64,000 nucleotides of DNA from Pedobacter zeaxanthinifaciens (GCF_003313335.1 NZ_QMHP01000006.1:1-64000), one strand, 5' to 3'; counted from the stretch's first letter, positions 44,191 to 53,331 are shown. The notes: generated by a model not told the origin, from the sequence alone. Numbers and translations: made by a program.

Positions 44191-44808
44191 TTACGTTTTG
44201 TAATCCAATATGTTAAGCCTATCGTTACAAAACTCATACTCATAAGGCTGATTAGAACCCACCAAAACTAATCTATTTTTAGCAAACTTTTCAACTAATT
44301 GCAAATACCAGTCTGTACCCTGGGCATCTAAATTAGAGGTAGGCTCATCCAAAACCAAAATGGGCGTATCTGAACAAAATGCCAACACCAATTTGGTGCG
44401 CTGTTTCATCCCTGATGAGAAATATTTTAGCGGTTTATCCTCCGCTTTACTTAAGGCCAACAAATCTAGCACGCCAGAAGCGTTTAAACCCTGCTGGTAT
44501 TTTTTAAACTGAAAATGAAATTCAATGGTTTCCTGTAGCGTAAATTCTTCAACCAAATCCAAATATGGCGCCGCTAAACTAACGTAGTTGAAAATTTGAT
44601 CTGCTGGAATTTCTTTAGGGCTCAGGTAGCTGATTTTTCCTTCGGAAGAAGTTAAATTGCCCAACAACACATTAAGTAGCGTAGACTTTCCCGAGCCGTT
44701 AGGCCCCAATATCGCATATTTATTTTCTGAAGAAAAAGTATAGTTAATCCCTTTAAAGATCCACTCTTTATTGAATCGCCTACCTAAATTCTCTAGCGTT
44801 ATTTGCAT
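44191..44808 (-). CDS. ABC transporter ATP-binding protein
   Basis: This 205-aa ATPase has Walker A GPNGSGKST, signature FSSGMKQRTKL, Walker B ILVLDEPTSNLD, and a short C-terminal end. There is no fused permease and no permease gene nearby, so it is an orphan ATPase. It follows lpxA after 6 nt, so it belongs to the lipid A operon, where Bacteroidota commonly place such a gene. A role in lipid A or LPS handling is inferred from context only. Confidence 0.9.
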   Translation of the reverse strand: MQITLENLGRRFNKEWIFKGINYTFSSENKYAILGPNGSGKSTLLNVLLGNLTSSEGKISYLSPKEIPADQIFNYVSLAAPYLDLVEEFTLQETIEFHFQFKKYQQGLNASGVLDLLALSKAEDKPLKYFSSGMKQRTKLVLAFCSDTPILVLDEPTSNLDAQGTDWYLQLVEKFAKNRLVLVGSNQPYEYEFCNDRLNILDYKT

Positions 44809-44814
44809 GTTGAA

Positions 44815-45600
44815 CTAGCCGCCGGTACCAAAACCTCTCATTACGCCCCTGTTAGAGTTGCGTATAAAGTCAACGATTTCATCTCTGATTTCCGTTGGTT
44901 GGAATTCAGCTTCAATCATATCCAGTGCCTTGGTTACGTTGTTGTTCTTCACAAAAAGCACACGGTAAATTTCCTGTATTTCGTTAATTTGGTTGGAAGA
45001 AAATCCCCTCCTACGCAAACCTACCGAATTGATTCCCACATAAGAAAGTGGTTCGCGAGCTGCTTTAACATAAGGAGGAACATCTTTACGCACCAGTGAA
45101 CCGCCAGTTACAAAAGCATGTGAACCTACTTTTACAAATTGGTGAATTGCTACCAAACCCGCCAAAACCACATAATCACCAATGGTAATGTGGCCTGCCA
45201 AGGTAGTGCTGTTTGAAAAAATGCAGTTGTTTCCCACTTGGCAATCATGTGCAATATGCGAGTAAGCCTGGATTAAGCAGTTGCTTCCAATCACCGTTTT
45301 CCACTTATCTTTTGTGCCGCGGTTAACGGTTACACATTCCCTAATGGTGGTATTGTCGCCAATTTCCGCAGTGGTGATTTCTCCAGCAAATTTTAAATCC
45401 TGCGGAACCCCTGAAATTACCGAGCCCGGAAAAATCCTACAATTTTTACCGATACGGGCGCCATCCATAATCACTACGTTAGATCCAATCCAAGTACCTT
45501 CGCCAATTTCTACATCTTTATGTATTACAGCAAAAGGCTCAACTACTACGTTATCGGCAATTTTAGCTTGCGGATGTATATATGCTAATGGTTGTATCAT
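44815..45600 (-). CDS. lpxA: UDP-N-acetylglucosamine acyltransferase
   Basis: This 261-aa left-handed beta-helix enzyme adds a 3-hydroxyacyl chain to UDP-GlcNAc, the first step in lipid A synthesis. Hexapeptide repeats run from IHPQAKIADNVVVEPFAVI, with the catalytic His in AYSHIAHDCQVGN and the C-terminal helical domain (GLRRRGFSSNQINEIQ). Length is normal. The ATG overlaps the lpxC/fabZ stop by 4 nt (ATGA), so translation is probably coupled. Confidence 0.96.
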   Translation of the reverse strand: MIQPLAYIHPQAKIADNVVVEPFAVIHKDVEIGEGTWIGSNVVIMDGARIGKNCRIFPGSVISGVPQDLKFAGEITTAEIGDNTTIRECVTVNRGTKDKWKTVIGSNCLIQAYSHIAHDCQVGNNCIFSNSTTLAGHITIGDYVVLAGLVAIHQFVKVGSHAFVTGGSLVRKDVPPYVKAAREPLSYVGINSVGLRRRGFSSNQINEIQEIYRVLFVKNNNVTKALDMIEAEFQPTEIRDEIVDFIRNSNRGVMRGFGTGG

Positions 45601-47009
45601 TTAGTGGTTTCGTTATCTTTAACTTTTACAATTTGCGCCATCATTTCGGCCTCTACAACTACTTTTTCGCCAACCATTCCCACGCCTTTCATTTGTGCAA
45701 TGCCTCTTCTAATTGGCTCCATTAAATCGCACCTGAACACAATGGTATCACCAGGCATCACCTGCGATCTAAAGCGCACATTGTCAATTTTAAGGAAGTA
45801 GGTAAGGTAATTTTCCGGATCTGGAACGGTACTAAGCACCAAAATGCCGCCGGTTTGTGCCATGGCTTCTATCTGTATCACCCCAGGGAAAACTGGAGCA
45901 CCAGGGAAGTGACCTTTGAAAAACTCTTCGTTCATGGACACGTTTTTTAGCCCCACAACGTGTGTTTTAGTAAGCTCAAGCACTTTATCCACAAACAAAA
46001 AAGGTTGTCTGTGTGGTAAAATCTTCATGATATCTACCACATCAAAAAGAGGTTTGGCATTTAAATCGTAAGCATTGATTTTCTTTTTGCCCTTATCTTT
46101 TTTGATTGCCGCTTTTATTTTCTTCGCGAAAGCCACGTTAGCTGCGTGACCCGGCCTTGCCGCCATAATATGACCTTTTAGGTGCATGCCAACCAAAGCT
46201 AAATCACCAATCATATCCAACAATTTATGACGGGCGGGCTCGTTTTGGTAACGCAACTCCATGTTATTCAAAATACCTTGCGGAGCTACGTCAATTTCTT
46301 CTCTATTAAAAATTTTCGCTAAGTGACTTAATTCGTCCTTAGTTACTTCCTTATCCACTATTACAATGGCATTATTTAAATCGCCACCTTTAATGAGGTT
46401 GTTTTGTAATTGATATTCCAGCTCATGCAAAAAGCAAAACGTCCTACACGAAGCAATTTCCTTTTTAAACTCGCTAATGGTTGAAATACCGGCATGTTGA
46501 CTTCCCAATACAGGAGAATTATAGTCGATCATGCAAGTAAAGCGGTAATCGTCCAACGGCATTGCCACAATTTCCACGCTTCTTTCAGGCTCAGTATACG
46601 TAATGTTATGAGGAATGGTATAGTATTCTCTATCTGCATGTTGTACAGATACACCAACTTGTTCCAAAGCTTCAATAAACTTAATAGAACTGCCATCCAT
46701 AATTGGCGTTTCAGGACCGTTAAGTTTCACCAGCACGTTATCCAAATCCATGCCTACCAATGCAGCCATTACATGTTCAACCGTACTTACGCTTGCGCCA
46801 TTTTGGGTAATGGTAGTTCCTCTAGCGGTATCTGTTACATTGTCGCAATCTGCATCAACAATTGGCTCCCCAGGCAAATCAATTCTTTGAAATTTAAATC
46901 CATGATTTTCCGGTGCCGGACAAAACGTTAAAGTGACGTTAGCTCCCGTGTGTAGTCCTACTCCTTTAACTGATATTTCGCCTTTTATGGTTCTTTGCTT
47001 AACGTTCAT
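45597..47009 (-). CDS. lpxC/fabZ: bifunctional LpxC deacetylase/FabZ dehydratase
   Basis: This 470-aa fusion has LpxC at residues 1-300: the zinc ligand EHVMAALVGMD, HKLLDMIGDLALVG with the second His, and GHIMAARPGHAAN. LpxC removes the acetyl group from UDP-acyl-GlcNAc. FabZ is at about 325-470: HRQPFLFVDKV, GHFPGAPVFPGV with the catalytic His, and EAMAQTGG with the catalytic Glu. FabZ dehydrates 3-hydroxyacyl-ACP in fatty acid synthesis. The fusion couples the two uses of the same substrate pool and is known in Bacteroidota. It sits between lpxD and lpxA with one-base and four-base overlaps. Confidence 0.97.
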   Translation of the reverse strand: MNVKQRTIKGEISVKGVGLHTGANVTLTFCPAPENHGFKFQRIDLPGEPIVDADCDNVTDTARGTTITQNGASVSTVEHVMAALVGMDLDNVLVKLNGPETPIMDGSSIKFIEALEQVGVSVQHADREYYTIPHNITYTEPERSVEIVAMPLDDYRFTCMIDYNSPVLGSQHAGISTISEFKKEIASCRTFCFLHELEYQLQNNLIKGGDLNNAIVIVDKEVTKDELSHLAKIFNREEIDVAPQGILNNMELRYQNEPARHKLLDMIGDLALVGMHLKGHIMAARPGHAANVAFAKKIKAAIKKDKGKKKINAYDLNAKPLFDVVDIMKILPHRQPFLFVDKVLELTKTHVVGLKNVSMNEEFFKGHFPGAPVFPGVIQIEAMAQTGGILVLSTVPDPENYLTYFLKIDNVRFRSQVMPGDTIVFRCDLMEPIRRGIAQMKGVGMVGEKVVVEAEMMAQIVKVKDNETTK

Positions 47010-48082
47010 TATGGTGTTTGTGTTGTTGTCATTTTCTCTATAAGCGCCTTAAGCTCGGCAACTTTAGCTTCTAATTCTCTTACTCTTTTATCAACTTCAG
47101 GCAACTTTTTGAAGATTACCGTTGAGCGCATCCACTCCTTTAGCGGTTGTGCCGGGCTCCCGTGCCATTGTTTGTTTTCTTCGGTATCAAAATTAATTCC
47201 TGCCTGCGCACCAACCTGGGTTTTATTTCCTAAGTTTAAGTGACCCGCAATGCCTACTTGGCCGCCAATTACCGAATTTGAACCCAGCTTGGTACTTCCA
47301 GAAATACCTGTTTGAGCAGCTACCACGGTATGTGCGCCAACATCCACATTATGTGCAATTTGGATGAGGTTATCCAGTTTTACGCCCTTACGTACAAAAG
47401 TAGAACCCATTGTGGCCCTATCTATCGCTGTATTTGCACCAATCTCTACATCGTCCTCAACTACTACATTGCCAATTTGGGCAATTTTATTGTAGGAGCC
47501 ATCAGGTTGTGGAGCAAACCCAAATCCATCACTTCCAATTACGGTGTTCGAATGAATCATTACCCTATTGCCTAATACTGAGCGCTTGTAAACCTTTACT
47601 CCAGGGTACAACACGCAGTCGTTCCCCAAAATACTATTTGCCCCAATAAAAGTTTGGGCGTTAAGCTTACAGTTATCGCCAATTTGTACATTTTCCTCAA
47701 TACAGCAAAAAGGGCCTACATATACGTTGCTACCTAACTTAGCCGATGGATGTACAAAAGCAGTGCTGTGGATGCCGGCCTCGTTTGCTGAGGCGTTGGC
47801 AAATTCATTATATTTATCCAACAAAACAGAAAAAGCGCTGTAAGGGTCTTTCACCTTTACTAAAGTGCTTTTAACAGGTTGCGTTGCAACAAAATCTTGG
47901 GAAACTATCACTACAGAGGCAGCTGTAGTATATAAATAGTTTTCATATTTAGGATTTGATAAAAAACAGAGCGAGCCAGCAGCACCATCCTCTATTTTAG
48001 AAAGCGTACTTACTTTAGCGTTCTCATCGCCTTCTACAGTTCCATTTAAAAATTCGCCTATCTGCTTGGCAGTAAATTGCAT
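47009..48082 (-). CDS. lpxD: UDP-3-O-(3-hydroxyacyl)glucosamine N-acyltransferase
   Basis: This 357-aa protein adds the second acyl chain in lipid A synthesis. The N-terminal uridine-binding domain (about 1-100, with DGAAGSLCFLSNPKYENYLY) is followed by a hexapeptide beta-helix; the catalytic His is in LIQIAHNVDVGAHTV. A C-terminal helical tail ends with VAELKALIEKMTT. The TAA stop overlaps the lpxC ATG by one base (TAATG). Length is normal. Confidence 0.96.
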   Translation of the reverse strand: MQFTAKQIGEFLNGTVEGDENAKVSTLSKIEDGAAGSLCFLSNPKYENYLYTTAASVVIVSQDFVATQPVKSTLVKVKDPYSAFSVLLDKYNEFANASANEAGIHSTAFVHPSAKLGSNVYVGPFCCIEENVQIGDNCKLNAQTFIGANSILGNDCVLYPGVKVYKRSVLGNRVMIHSNTVIGSDGFGFAPQPDGSYNKIAQIGNVVVEDDVEIGANTAIDRATMGSTFVRKGVKLDNLIQIAHNVDVGAHTVVAAQTGISGSTKLGSNSVIGGQVGIAGHLNLGNKTQVGAQAGINFDTEENKQWHGSPAQPLKEWMRSTVIFKKLPEVDKRVRELEAKVAELKALIEKMTTTQTP

Positions 48083-48186
48083 GTTACAAAGTTAAATGTT
48101 AAATTGATATGAACAAATTATCAATAATCACTAATGTTGTGAGACGAATTAACGGGTTTTTTGGCTCATTATTTTGTTAAAAATTG

Positions 48187-49410
48187 CTAAATCCCTCTTA
48201 CGTAACAGAGTATATGCTTTTTAACGGTTTTGTCAAGCGACTCTAAATTGGATAAATCAGACGCTTTTGCGATATCCAACAAAGTACCATTTTTCATTAA
48301 AATATTGATATTGCTGCTCTCAGCGTTGTAGGCTCGGTTAGTAATGGTATCTGTAAAAACGAAATAAGAAACCTCTTCTTCAGGAATATCCAGCGCCACG
48401 GAGGTTTGAAACGCCAAACGATGCAGGCGTTGCGGATCTGGTGGTTCGTTGCTAATTTCTACTTTGTATAATTTTCTAGCATTTAACATCCTGCAAAGCT
48501 TCGACAAAATCACATCATCGTTATCGGCCCATACCTTAACTGATGCATAAATGTCCTGATCATCAAGCTTTGAAAACTGCTGCAGGTGAATTTCTTCATC
48601 AAAAAAGTTAGTGGCATTTACATCGTTTTGTAGGAAATGTTGTAGCGCTGGCGTAGCAAACAAGCTAGTTCCCGCAGCCGATAATTCTTTGGCACGTTCT
48701 AAAATCTTCACTAAAAGCTGCTCTCCAGCTACCACGGTTTTATGTAAATACACCTGCCAGTACATTAAACGGCGTGCTATTAAAAATTTTTCTACAGAGT
48801 AGATGCCTTTTTCTTCCACCACCAATTGATCATCAACAATATTGAACATTTTGATGATACGGTCAAAACTAATTACTCCCTCACTTACGCCAGTGTAAAA
48901 ACTATCTCGGTTAAGGTAGTCCATCCTATCCAAATCAACCTGCCCCGAAATTAACTGGCAGAAAAATTTGCGGTGGTATTTGCCCCTGAAGATTTGTATG
49001 GCAGTGCTTAACCGCCCGCCAAACTCTTCGTTAAGCTTGTCCATCATTAACAAGGAAATGTCTTCGTGCCTAATACCGTGTGCCAAAGTATGCTCCAAAG
49101 CATGTGAAAACGGCCCGTGGCCAATGTCGTGAAGTAAGATGGCGATGGTTGCCGCTTCCTCTTCGTCTGGGGTTATTTCGTGACCTTTGCTTTTAAGTAC
49201 TTCTAAGGCTAGGCTCATCAAATGCATGGCCCCCAAGGCATGGTGAAACCTGGTGTTTAGCGCTCCCGGATAAACAATATGGGTCATAGCCAACTGCTTG
49301 ATATACCTCAAACGTTGGAAATAACGGTGCGAGATTAGGTCGAAAACGAGCTCAGATGGTATAGTAATGAACCCATAAACTGGGTCGTTAATGATTTTCT
49401 TTTTGTTCAT
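48187..49410 (-). CDS. HD-superfamily phosphohydrolase
   Basis: This 407-aa protein has the HD-domain metal site: His in RFHHALGAMHL, and LLHDIGHGPFSHALEH with the His-Asp pair. QVDLDRMDYLNRDSFYTGV is the next family block. This is the deoxyguanosinetriphosphate triphosphohydrolase-like group, often annotated only as HD domain protein. It stands 104 nt upstream of lpxD on the same strand and is divergent from porX. Substrate unknown. Confidence 0.9.
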   Translation of the reverse strand: MNKKKIINDPVYGFITIPSELVFDLISHRYFQRLRYIKQLAMTHIVYPGALNTRFHHALGAMHLMSLALEVLKSKGHEITPDEEEAATIAILLHDIGHGPFSHALEHTLAHGIRHEDISLLMMDKLNEEFGGRLSTAIQIFRGKYHRKFFCQLISGQVDLDRMDYLNRDSFYTGVSEGVISFDRIIKMFNIVDDQLVVEEKGIYSVEKFLIARRLMYWQVYLHKTVVAGEQLLVKILERAKELSAAGTSLFATPALQHFLQNDVNATNFFDEEIHLQQFSKLDDQDIYASVKVWADNDDVILSKLCRMLNARKLYKVEISNEPPDPQRLHRLAFQTSVALDIPEEEVSYFVFTDTITNRAYNAESSNINILMKNGTLLDIAKASDLSNLESLDKTVKKHILCYVRGI

Positions 49411-49429
49411 TCTCTATTTGCTGGAATGT

Positions 49430-49490
49430 TGAAAGGTTAAAATGTTGGAACGTTGCCAACTGTAAACTAAAAACTTCCAACTATGATTAT
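49430..49490. repeat. decayed intergenic repeat (GTTGGAA units)
   Basis: CTGGAATGTTGAAAGG, then TTAAAATGTTGGAACGTTG and CAACTGTAAACTAAAAACTT repeat the composite seen at 26541-26648. It fills much of the divergent region between the HD gene and porX. Confidence 0.5.
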
Positions 49491-49574
49491 TGCGGTACAA
49501 AAATTGCTAATTTTATCGACAGTAGAAAAGCTGAGCGCTTTTTAATCTTTCAATTTACATAAAAAGAACAGAAA

Positions 49575-51128
49575 ATGCAGGAAACAAAGATATTATGGGC
49601 CGATGACGAAATTAACTTACTAAAACCTCATATTTTACTATTGAACGAAAAAGGCTACGCTGTTAGCACTTTTACCAACGGAAATGACGCACTGGAGGCT
49701 TTCGGTAAGGAACATTTTGACTTAGTTTTCCTTGATGAGAATATGCCAGGCCTAACAGGTTTGGAAACACTTTCTGCAATCAAAAATATACGATCAGATG
49801 TACCCGTAGTGCTGATTACCAAGAGCGAAGAGGAAAATTTGATGGAAGATGCCATTGGCTCTAAAATTGATGATTACCTGATTAAACCGGTAAATCCAAA
49901 GCAGGTATTGCTTACCATCAAAAAATTGATCGACAATAAACGTTTGGTGAGCGAGAAAACTTCTTCGGCCTATCAACAAGATTTCAGGAATATTGGCATG
50001 ACGCTAAATGACAAGTTGAGCTATGAGGAATGGGTTGACGTGTACAAAAAGCTGGTTTTTTGGGAGCTAGAGCTTGAAAAATTGGATGATCCGCAGATGC
50101 ATGAAATTTTGACCATGCAAAAAGCAGAGGCCAATAAGCAATTTTCGAAATTTGTGGAAAACCACTACATTGATTGGATTAACGGAAGTACAGGTGCTCC
50201 GCTATTTTCCCACGAATTGCTAAAGAAAAAGGTTTTCCCCTTGATTAACAGCAACACGCCAGTATTTTTCATTTTGATTGACAACCTGAGATATGACCAA
50301 TGGAAAATCATCAACCCGTTAATTAGCGAACATTTCCGATTGGAGGAAGAAGATACCTATTCGAGTATTTTGCCAACAGCCACGCAGTACGCCCGTAATG
50401 CAATTTTCTCGGGACTTACCCCTTTGGATATGGAAAAACGCTTTCCTTCGTTATGGCAAAATGATGATGATGAGGGAGGAAAAAACCTACACGAGGAAAC
50501 TTTTTTAGATGATCAGATTAAACGCAGCCTAAGAAAAGATTGTAAGTTTAGCTACCACAAGATATTGACTTTTGATCAGGGTAAAGATTTGCTTGACCAA
50601 GTGAACAACCTGATGCATAACGAGTTTAATGCCATTGTTTTTAACTTCGTGGATATGCTTTCGCATGCCCGTACCGATATGCAGATGATTAGAGAGCTGG
50701 CTAATGACGACGCGGCTTACAGGTCATTGACTTTATCTTGGTTTGAACACTCGCCTTTGCTAGAGTTGATTAAAAAATTGGCGCAAAAAAGGGTAAAATT
50801 AATTATCACTACAGACCATGGTACCATTAGGGTAAAAACACCTAGTAAAGTTATTGGCGATAGAAACACCAACACCAATTTACGTTACAAACAGGGCAAA
50901 AATTTAAATTACAACCCTAAGGAAGTTTTCTTGATTAAAGATCCGCACCAAGCTAAATTGCCGAAGGTGAATATTAGTTCCAATTATATTTTTGCTAAGG
51001 AAGATCAATATTTCGTTTATCAGAACAATTATAACCAGTTTGTGAACTATTACAACGAAACTTTCCAGCATGGAGGTATATCAATGGAGGAAATGATTAT
51101 TCCGATTGTAACTTACGGATCCAAGTAG
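49575..51128 (+). CDS. porX: PorX: receiver-PglZ (alkaline phosphatase-like) regulator
   Basis: This 517-aa protein has an N-terminal receiver (Asp54 in LVFLDENMPG, Lys in YLIKPVN) and a C-terminal PglZ/alkaline phosphatase-like domain (about 225-517: FFILIDNLRYDQWKII, SILPTATQYARNAIFSGL, ITTDHGTIRV). This is the layout of PorX, which regulates the type IX secretion system with PorY and a sigma factor and can hydrolyse oligoadenylates. Two T9SS cargo genes lie elsewhere in the window. PorY is not here. tsaE follows 78 nt downstream. Confidence 0.95.
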   Translation: MQETKILWADDEINLLKPHILLLNEKGYAVSTFTNGNDALEAFGKEHFDLVFLDENMPGLTGLETLSAIKNIRSDVPVVLITKSEEENLMEDAIGSKIDDYLIKPVNPKQVLLTIKKLIDNKRLVSEKTSSAYQQDFRNIGMTLNDKLSYEEWVDVYKKLVFWELELEKLDDPQMHEILTMQKAEANKQFSKFVENHYIDWINGSTGAPLFSHELLKKKVFPLINSNTPVFFILIDNLRYDQWKIINPLISEHFRLEEEDTYSSILPTATQYARNAIFSGLTPLDMEKRFPSLWQNDDDEGGKNLHEETFLDDQIKRSLRKDCKFSYHKILTFDQGKDLLDQVNNLMHNEFNAIVFNFVDMLSHARTDMQMIRELANDDAAYRSLTLSWFEHSPLLELIKKLAQKRVKLIITTDHGTIRVKTPSKVIGDRNTNTNLRYKQGKNLNYNPKEVFLIKDPHQAKLPKVNISSNYIFAKEDQYFVYQNNYNQFVNYYNETFQHGGISMEEMIIPIVTYGSK

Positions 51129-51134
51129 TTTAAT

Positions 51135-51186
51135 AACCACATAGGCACATAGAATTTAAATAGAAGAACTATGTATCTATGTGGTT
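51135..51186. repeat. imperfect inverted repeat between porX and tsaE
   Basis: AACCACATAGGCACATAG (51135-51152) pairs with CTATGTATCTATGTGGTT (51169-51186), 16 of 18 positions, around a 16-nt loop. The ATAGGCACATAGA piece recurs near 27362-27374. It resembles the intergenic CACATAG/CACAAAG repeats of Bacteroidota. Both neighbouring genes are co-directional, so a terminator or RNA-stabilising role is possible. Confidence 0.5.
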
Positions 51187-51206
51187 AAGCTATATCTTTG
51201 TGCTAA

Positions 51207-51626
51207 ATGAAATCGATTTCCATTAACAGTACTAGTGAATTAGTTCAAGTTGCCGAAGAATTGTTGGCTTTTGCTGGCGAGCAAAAATTCTTCATTTTCG
51301 ATGGCGATATGGGCGCTGGTAAAACAACTTTCATCAAATCGCTTTGCGAAACCTTGGGTGTGGAAGATGTGGTAAGCAGCCCAACATTTTCTATCGTTAA
51401 CGAATATGAAAGTGGCCACGGCCCTATCTATCACTTTGATTTTTACAGGCTAAAAAGTCTTCGCGAAGCATATGACATTGGTTATGAAGAATATTTTTAC
51501 AGCGGAAATTACTGCTTAATTGAGTGGCCTTCAAAGGTGAAAGAGTTAATGCCCGATGAATATATCAAAGTAAAAATAACCGTCACTGGCAATGAGCAAC
51601 GGTTGTTTGACTTCATCAAATATTAA
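51207..51626 (+). CDS. tsaE: tRNA threonylcarbamoyladenosine biosynthesis ATPase
   Basis: This 139-aa P-loop protein works with TsaD and TsaB in making the t6A modification of tRNA. The Walker A FDGDMGAGKTTF is present, with SSPTFSIVNEYESGHGPIYHFDFYRL (Walker B-like). Length is normal. It follows porX in many Bacteroidota. A TATCTTTG box at 51193-51200 could give a nearly leaderless transcript. It is convergent with a hypothetical gene, 3 nt between stops. Confidence 0.94.
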   Translation: MKSISINSTSELVQVAEELLAFAGEQKFFIFDGDMGAGKTTFIKSLCETLGVEDVVSSPTFSIVNEYESGHGPIYHFDFYRLKSLREAYDIGYEEYFYSGNYCLIEWPSKVKELMPDEYIKVKITVTGNEQRLFDFIKY

Positions 51627-51629
51627 CCA

Positions 51630-52049
51630 TTATTTTGGTTCGGCAATCATTGCCCTGATACCAAAATGCGACCTGTCTTCTTTTTGCCATCTGCTGTTTC
51701 TGATTAGGTTTCGTCGCCAAGCATCATTGCTTTTTCTTAAGTAGGTTTTAATCGCTAGCTTAGGTGTAACCATATCTTCAGACTTAACGAATCCATTTTT
51801 TTGGCCATAAAATGAAGCTGGAAAAATTTTAAATCCAACCACAAAACCATACTCTGGTACCGGCAAATGATATTGCTCTAAGTTCACAACTACCCATTCC
51901 GCATGTTTCTCGGCTTTTACCAAAAGGAGCTGAATGGAAATAAAAAAAAGCCCAAACAGCCTATTAAATAGATTTGTTTCATAAAGTAGCGGTATTTGAT
52001 AACTGCAATAATAACGATTAGAATTTTTAATTGCTGTGATTTTCAGCAT
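51630..52049 (-). CDS. uncharacterised protein, possibly C-terminal fragment
   Basis: This 139-aa protein is not recognised with confidence. The C-terminal 95 aa (EWVVVNLEQYHLPVPEYGFVVG, then FKIFPASFYGQ and WRRNLIRNSRWQKEDR) resemble the end of longer Bacteroidota regulatory-like proteins, with the usual W..V.LE.Y..VP..GF pattern. The hydrophobic start (LFNRLFGLFFISIQLLLV) looks like the tail of a domain rather than a signal peptide. Only 54 nt remain before the divergent ald start. A truncated gene is likely. Confidence 0.5.
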   Translation of the reverse strand: MLKITAIKNSNRYYCSYQIPLLYETNLFNRLFGLFFISIQLLLVKAEKHAEWVVVNLEQYHLPVPEYGFVVGFKIFPASFYGQKNGFVKSEDMVTPKLAIKTYLRKSNDAWRRNLIRNSRWQKEDRSHFGIRAMIAEPK

Positions 52050-52103
52050 ATCAATTAGAAGTTATTTTTCGTATCTTCAATTTTTCAAACTATACCATAA
52101 ATA

Positions 52104-53330
52104 ATGGCTACAGGATTACGCGACGAAATGGCTGCCATTGCCAAACGAGGGTTAATGCAAACCCAAGAAGCAATGCTAGAAACCGGAAAGAAAAGCAATA
52201 GCTTATTTATTGGCATCCCAAAAGAAACTTCATACCAAGAATGTAGAATAGCTTTAACACCGCTATCTGTTGCGCTTTTGGTAAATAATGGCCATAAAGT
52301 TTTACTGGAAAGCGGCGCTGGAAACGGCGCAAATTTTAGCGATAAAGACTATAGCGAACAAGGCGCACAAATTACCTTTAACAAAAAGGATGTTTGGGCT
52401 GCTGATATCATCGTAAAAATAGCTCCGCCTACGCTCGAAGAGATTGAGTTGATGCACAAAGGCCAAACCTTGATTTCGGCCTTACAGGTAGGTACGCTAA
52501 AAGCAGAGGTTTTAAAGGCCTTGCTGGGCAAAAAAATCAATGCGCTTTGCTTTGAAAACATCCGCGATGAAGGCAATATACTCACCGTAGTAAGGGCCAT
52601 GGGCGAAATTGTAGGGGCTACCTCTATCTTTATTGCTGCAGAATATTTGAGCAGTGCCTTTGGTGGAAAAGGCCTAATGCTTGGAGGTTTTACCGGCGTG
52701 CCACCTACCGAAATTGTGATTTTAGGCGCTGGTACGGTGGGCGAATATGCCGCAAGAACCGCATTATCTTTAGGTGCTGAAGTAAAAGTTTTCGATAGTT
52801 CAATTTTCAAGCTACGCCGTTTACAAAACAATTTAGGCAACCGCGTTTTTACCTCGGTAATGCAGCCGGTAGTGCTAAAAAAAGCCATTACTACCTGCGA
52901 TGTGGTGATAGGCGCCATCCGCTCTGACCATGGCCGCAGCCCTTGTGTGGTAATGGAAGATACGGTGGCCAAAATGAAACCTCACTCGGTGGTGGTTGAT
53001 GTAAGCATTGACCAAGGTGGGTGTTTTGAAACTTCTGAAGTAACCAACCACAAAGCGCCTGTTTTTGTGAAACACGATGTGATTCATTATTGCGTACCAA
53101 ATATTGCATCACGGGTGCCACGTACGGCCTCTTATGCCCTAACTAATATTTTTGCCCCAATTTTGGTGGATATTGGCGACATGGGCGGCTTAATGAACAT
53201 GGTGTGGAACAGGCCTGGGATTAGAGATGGACTATATTGCTATCAGGGTCACATCACCAATAAAGATTTGGCTACGATGTATAATTTGCCTTACAAGGAT
53301 TTAGAACTGCTCGTACTTTCCAATCAGTAA
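52104..53330 (+). CDS. ald: alanine dehydrogenase
   Basis: This 408-aa NAD-dependent enzyme interconverts L-alanine and pyruvate plus ammonia. The N-terminal block FIGIPKETSYQECRIALTP and the dinucleotide motif ILGAGTVGEYAARTALSLGAEV are clear, with catalytic-domain blocks RSDHGRSPCVVMED and HYCVPNIASRVPRTASYALTN. The first 30 aa (MATGLRDEMAAIAKRGL) extend the usual N-terminus. The stop is followed by one base, then the VanX-like ATG. Confidence 0.94.
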   Translation: MATGLRDEMAAIAKRGLMQTQEAMLETGKKSNSLFIGIPKETSYQECRIALTPLSVALLVNNGHKVLLESGAGNGANFSDKDYSEQGAQITFNKKDVWAADIIVKIAPPTLEEIELMHKGQTLISALQVGTLKAEVLKALLGKKINALCFENIRDEGNILTVVRAMGEIVGATSIFIAAEYLSSAFGGKGLMLGGFTGVPPTEIVILGAGTVGEYAARTALSLGAEVKVFDSSIFKLRRLQNNLGNRVFTSVMQPVVLKKAITTCDVVIGAIRSDHGRSPCVVMEDTVAKMKPHSVVVDVSIDQGGCFETSEVTNHKAPVFVKHDVIHYCVPNIASRVPRTASYALTNIFAPILVDIGDMGGLMNMVWNRPGIRDGLYCYQGHITNKDLATMYNLPYKDLELLVLSNQ

Positions 53331-53331
53331 T

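Noticed and set aside
46494..46931. 145-aa plus-strand frame inside lpxC
   Set aside because: It is antisense to the conserved LpxC domain, and its composition is unlike its neighbours.
52349..52972. 207-aa minus-strand open frame within ald
   Set aside because: It is antisense to the strongly conserved alanine dehydrogenase, has no recognisable domain and is low-complexity in composition. It is a shadow frame.
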